Of a DNA stretch of 9,271 bases, positions 6,399-9,271 are shown in pieces; position 1 is the stretch's first letter; every line of letters begins with the position of its first letter. The notes below the pieces were generated by a model, which searched no databases, was not told where the DNA came from, and worked only from the letters and a program-made list of their open reading frames with translations. The position numbers and the translations under genes were made by a program. The stretch lies in assembly GCA_002381155.1 (NCBI GenBank), contig DFQX01000088.1:1-9271 (forward strand), written 5' to 3'. Origin of the DNA: Flavobacteriaceae bacterium UBA3478 (GTDB taxonomy: Bacteria > Bacteroidota > Bacteroidia > Flavobacteriales > Flavobacteriaceae).

Positions 6399-8150
6399 TT
6401 ATAAGAGATCGTCAATTATATTATGAAGTATTTTTGAATCTTCTTCGAATGGAGCACTTGCCGAGCCACTGTACCTAACCATAAGAATTCGATCGTTAAT
6501 GGTATTTATTCGCTCAATTAGGTGGGCATCCGCACCCAGTGTTTGAAGTTTATCTTCTCGCTCTTGTTTAGAGGCCGTAGATAAATCGACTCCTGAATAC
6601 TTTTCTAGACATAAGAATAGAATTTCAGAAGCGAAAGAATAGAACTCAGCGTTTTGCTCTTTGGCTAGTTTGTCTGCTCGTTTTAAAAGTGCCTTGATTT
6701 TTTTCGGAAGCGCCTTTTTAGCTCCTTGACCCGAAGATCCTATACTTGCTTTAAAAGCGTTTATGATGAGACTTATGCTGAATCCTAAAATAACGAGTAG
6801 CGCCAGTATGAGATAATAGGTGTTACTTTCAAACCAGGGAGAACTAACCATCGTAACTAGGCTTGTTTGATAAGCATTCGATTTAAACCCAGAAGTAACT
6901 GGGGTATTTTTCTCTGCTATTGGTGCTATTGTGCTTGTACTAGGAAGCAGTGCACTCCCTTCTACAGTAAGATCAAAAGGATAACTACTTAGTGTTTTGT
7001 AGCTTTTCGAATTCGGATCGAAGTAGGTAAACTCAAGTGGGTCGACAGGATAACTACCTGCATATCTAGGAACAACAGTATAGGAGTTGGTCACTGATCC
7101 GTTCATACCTTCTCTGTTTACCCTAACATTGTCGGTATATTCGGGATCGTACTTTTCGAGTGCTGAGGGTAAACTTAATTCAGGGATAGAAAGTAATTTG
7201 AGATTCCCTTTCCCATTAATTTTAACCTTGATTTGAGTTGATTCGTTGGCCTCCAAGCTGGTTCTGCTTGCCTCTACTGACAGTTCAAAATCCCCTACCG
7301 CTCCGCTAAAATTTAAAGGTTTCCCTTGTTCTGGCAACTCCTTCACATTGATGCTCAGATCACCCGCTTTAACTGTTTTAGTTGCCGATCTCATAATCGG
7401 ATCACCAAAGAAATCTCTTCTCCCGGTCGGTATTTGGACATAGAGTTCAAGTGCAAATGGATCTAAAGCCAAAGAACCAGATTTTTGAGGGTATAAAACC
7501 ACGGTTTTTAAATCTACCGCGTTGAAACTTTCGTTTCTGAAGGTGGTTCTGCGTGTTTCGTATTCTTTTATCGGCAGGTCTTGGCTCCAGAAATTTTTAT
7601 AGGTCGGATTCTCAACAGGAATAAAATTATTAATGTAAACCCTCGGAGAAAAATAAAGGGTATAGGTCACTAATACCCCTTGATTTAGATAGGGTTTGTC
7701 ATTCGATAGTGTCGCAACTAGGTAAAGGCTTTCATCGGCGATGTCTTGTGCGGTCTTTGGTGCATTGGGGTTATCGATGGGCTCTGTTATCAAAACTGTT
7801 TTAGGGTCAGTAGTATAAACAGTATTATCGATGGTTATTGACGCACTATCAATGATTAATTGTCCTTGCTTCTTGGGTCTAAGAACATAGGTGTACGATT
7901 TAGAAAAACTCCGTTTTCCATTGATAAAAGAGGAGCTGATCGATTGTGAAGGACCCATGAGTACCTCGAAATTATTAAAGGAAGGTGCTTCAAAGAAGTC
8001 GCCATCCTTATTCATTTCAAAAGAAACTCTAAGGCGTTCGTTTTGGCCTAGTTTAGCTTTACTCAAGACCGCTTCGAACTTGATGTCATTATCCTGAGCC
8101 TTTGCCAATAGACTAAAAAGAGAAAATAAGAGTACTGCCCAACGTTTCAT
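6399..8150 (-). CDS. batD: BatD: large exported, membrane-anchored aerotolerance protein
   Basis: A 583-residue member of the BatD/oxygen-tolerance family. ATG 8150 is chosen because it overlaps the batC stop as TGATG and gives a clean signal peptide (MKRWAVLLFSLFSLLAKAQ). An upstream TTG would add only two residues. A long exported beta-rich region follows (about 22-440). Its first part has the family pattern F-E-A-V-L-S-K near 25, GPSQS near 66 and SSFINGKRSFSKSYTYVLRP near 73-92. One membrane segment lies at about 446-465 (YLILALLVILGFSISLIINAF). A cytoplasmic helical tail (about 478-583) includes LLKRADKLAKEQNAEFYSF and ends IIDDLL. The protein probably works with the BatA/BatB VWA proteins at the inner membrane, downstream of a MoxR-type ATPase that would be encoded outside the window. 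No catalytic motif is seen. Confidence 0.92.
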   Translation of the reverse strand: MKRWAVLLFSLFSLLAKAQDNDIKFEAVLSKAKLGQNERLRVSFEMNKDGDFFEAPSFNNFEVLMGPSQSISSSFINGKRSFSKSYTYVLRPKKQGQLIIDSASITIDNTVYTTDPKTVLITEPIDNPNAPKTAQDIADESLYLVATLSNDKPYLNQGVLVTYTLYFSPRVYINNFIPVENPTYKNFWSQDLPIKEYETRRTTFRNESFNAVDLKTVVLYPQKSGSLALDPFALELYVQIPTGRRDFFGDPIMRSATKTVKAGDLSINVKELPEQGKPLNFSGAVGDFELSVEASRTSLEANESTQIKVKINGKGNLKLLSIPELSLPSALEKYDPEYTDNVRVNREGMNGSVTNSYTVVPRYAGSYPVDPLEFTYFDPNSKSYKTLSSYPFDLTVEGSALLPSTSTIAPIAEKNTPVTSGFKSNAYQTSLVTMVSSPWFESNTYYLILALLVILGFSISLIINAFKASIGSSGQGAKKALPKKIKALLKRADKLAKEQNAEFYSFASEILFLCLEKYSGVDLSTASKQEREDKLQTLGADAHLIERINTINDRILMVRYSGSASAPFEEDSKILHNIIDDLL

Positions 8151-8989
8151 CACCAATCTTTTTCAACTTTCAATTTACGACCTTGAACCTTTTTAGCGTT
8201 CATTTTTTCTTGCACTTTATTCTCTTCATTTTGAAGCGCCTGTAAAAGGTTTTCTATCTGTTGCTTAGAAAGTTCCTGTGGCTTAGGATTACCTTGAGGC
8301 TGCTTGTCTTCTGGTCGTTTTCCCTGTTCCTGTTTTTTATCTCCTTGGCCTTTTTTCTGTTCTTCTTTTTCAGAACCATCTCCCTTTTTATCCTCTGACT
8401 CTCTCTCTTTTTCTTTGGAGTCTCCCTGATCACCTTCTTTCTCTTGATCACTCTCTTTATCCTCCTGATTGGTCTCTTTATTTTCCTCGTTTTCTTGTTG
8501 ATCCTGTTGATCTTGATCTTGGTTTTGATCTTGATCCTGATTCTGTTCTTGCTGTTGCTCTTGCTCTTCTTTTTTCTTTTTTGCTAAAGCGAGATTATAC
8601 CGAGTTTCTTCATCTGTAGGGTTATTTCGTAGCGCCTGTTTATAGGCTTCTATGGCATTATCGTATTCTTCCTTTTGCATATAAACATTGCCTATGTTGT
8701 GGAATGCTTTATGGGAGAGATCGGGCTGTGCGCTTCGATTTGCGGCCTCTTTTAGGTGTCCAAAAGCTTCCTCAATGTGATTCTCCTGATAGAGTGTTGT
8801 TCCAAGATTATAAGGAGCCTCAGCATAAGTGGTATCAATAGCGGATGCTTTTCGAAATAACTGTTCTGCCTTTGTTGGAACACTTATCTTATCGATTCCA
8901 TTATTGTTGAGTTTTTCAACTTCTAAACGTTGGCCATTTGCAACGAGCCCGATTAATACGACGATATGAAAGAGTAATTGCCTTCTCAT
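8150..8989 (-). CDS. batC: BatC: TPR protein with long hydrophilic tail, aerotolerance operon
   Basis: ATG 8989 overlaps the batB stop as ATGA and yields a 279-residue protein with a clear signal peptide (MRRQLLFHIVVLIGLVANG). An in-frame ATG at 9001 would add four residues (MVSK) and weaken the signal. Two to three TPR units fill about 40-136: AEQLFRKA..., EAPYNLGTTLYQENHIEEAF, then KAFHNIGNVYMQKEEYDNAIEAY and RYNLALAKKK. A tail of K, E, Q, D, N, G and S follows (about 137-239) with no hydrophobic residue. The end is the conserved family tail IENLLQALQNEENKVQEKMN...KVEKDW. BatC is a periplasm-facing scaffold in the Bat operon and no enzyme activity is expected. Both neighbours overlap it, which points to coupled translation. 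Family and context agree well; the tail is longer and purer than I would expect. Confidence 0.9.
   Translation of the reverse strand: MRRQLLFHIVVLIGLVANGQRLEVEKLNNNGIDKISVPTKAEQLFRKASAIDTTYAEAPYNLGTTLYQENHIEEAFGHLKEAANRSAQPDLSHKAFHNIGNVYMQKEEYDNAIEAYKQALRNNPTDEETRYNLALAKKKKEEQEQQQEQNQDQDQNQDQDQQDQQENEENKETNQEDKESDQEKEGDQGDSKEKERESEDKKGDGSEKEEQKKGQGDKKQEQGKRPEDKQPQGNPKPQELSKQQIENLLQALQNEENKVQEKMNAKKVQGRKLKVEKDW
8495..8569. repeat. Imperfect 6-bp repeat coding for QD/QN dipeptides in batC
   Basis: On the - strand this part of batC is built from degenerate CAA/CAG + GAT/GAC/AAC hexamers. They encode a Gln-Asp/Gln-Asn run preceded by a Glu/Gln run. Purine-rich repeats like this can change length by slippage in whole dipeptide steps without breaking the frame. 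The copies are imperfect, so the tract may be fairly stable. Confidence 0.6.
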
Positions 8990-9271
8990 TTTCGAAACCA
9001 TAGTAGTTTACGTTCAGGAATTAAGAATTCAATGACTAAAATAACAAAGGCAATGGCGATAAACCATTGAAATTGATCTTTATAGTTAGAGTAGGTCTGG
9101 GTTTCAAAAGCAGTTTTGTCTAGTTGGGCTAGGAAATCGCTTATTGCTGATATCGTTGCTTCGGTGGTTAGGGTATCGATATAAATACCGTTGGTTCTAT
9201 CTGCCAATTGCTCTAATACTTCTTTGTTCAGCTTTGAGATGACTATATTACCTTCACTGTCTTTTTTAAAG
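8986..9271 (-). CDS. batB: BatB: VWA-domain membrane protein, C-terminal part (5' end outside window)
   Basis: The frame is open from the window edge to a TGA at 8986-8988, giving the last 94 residues. A TTG at 9207 is internal: the preceding codons (FKKDSEGNIVISKLNKEVLE) match the end of a Bat-type von Willebrand factor A domain, where a glycine-containing strand and a helix precede the TGGxY-like TNGIY. The MIDAS metal-binding residues are outside the window. The fragment continues to a C-terminal membrane segment (about residues 68-84 of the fragment, FQWFIAIAFVILVIEFL) and a short basic end LLWFRK. Bat VWA proteins have two N-terminal and one C-terminal membrane segments with the VWA domain in the periplasm. 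BatA has a similar C-terminus, but direct position before batC identifies batB. The stop overlaps the batC ATG by 4 bp (ATGA). Confidence 0.85.
   Translation of the reverse strand, partial: FKKDSEGNIVISKLNKEVLEQLADRTNGIYIDTLTTEATISAISDFLAQLDKTAFETQTYSNYKDQFQWFIAIAFVILVIEFLIPERKLLWFRK

Noticed and set aside
8254..8451. 65-residue Lys/Arg-rich frame within batC in a shifted frame
   Set aside because: The purine-rich repeat tract stays open in several frames; the product is low complexity and has no independent support.
8282..8581. Possible frameshifted or foreign segment in batC because of its biased composition
   Set aside because: The frame is intact, the conserved family C-terminus follows in the same frame, and charged linkers are known in this family.

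Overview
The window reads as ordinary chromosome of a member of the Bacteroidota, most likely order Flavobacteriales. Three things suggest this: an IPExxxVDY-family gene directly ahead of pyruvate kinase, a batB-batC-batD-batE aerotolerance cluster in the order typical of the phylum, and promoter-like TAnnTTTG elements rather than a classic -10 box. The DNA is moderately AT-rich and coding density is very high. No rRNA, tRNA, CRISPR array, insertion sequence, phage gene or origin is visible. A finer taxonomic placement is not supported.

Left block (1-2268, + strand): the 3' end of an IPExxxVDY-family protein, a complete pyruvate kinase and a small CYTH-domain (triphosphate tunnel) protein. 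They are 5 and 9 bp apart and are probably co-transcribed. The pyruvate kinase carries the residues associated with K+-independent catalysis.

Middle block (2271-5594): pheS (phenylalanyl-tRNA synthetase alpha chain) on the - strand meets the CYTH gene tail to tail with only 2 bp between stops. A 95-bp divergent region (3291-3385) separates pheS from a SulP-family anion transporter on the + strand. It holds candidate promoters in both directions, a short palindrome and a 10-bp-phased direct repeat. The transporter converges, 7 bp apart, on a beta-carbonic anhydrase on the - strand. Together they look like a bicarbonate uptake and CO2/HCO3- interconversion pair. An 8-bp inverted repeat lies across their junction.

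Right block (5648-9271, - strand, transcribed right to left): the C-terminus of BatB (VWA protein), then BatC (TPR protein with an extreme hydrophilic tail), BatD (large exported, membrane-anchored protein) and BatE (TPR, two membrane segments, SH3-like end). The junctions are an ATGA overlap, a TGATG overlap and a 4-bp gap, so this is a translationally coupled operon. The carbonic anhydrase follows BatE in the same direction after 53 bp and may be read from the same message.

All genes belong to recognisable families and I see no clear undescribed system. The points most worth checking are the SulP/carbonic anhydrase pair behind the Bat operon, the 103-residue stretch of BatC without one hydrophobic residue, the repeats in the pheS/sulP divergent region, and the GTACAGGC octamers around the carbonic anhydrase gene.
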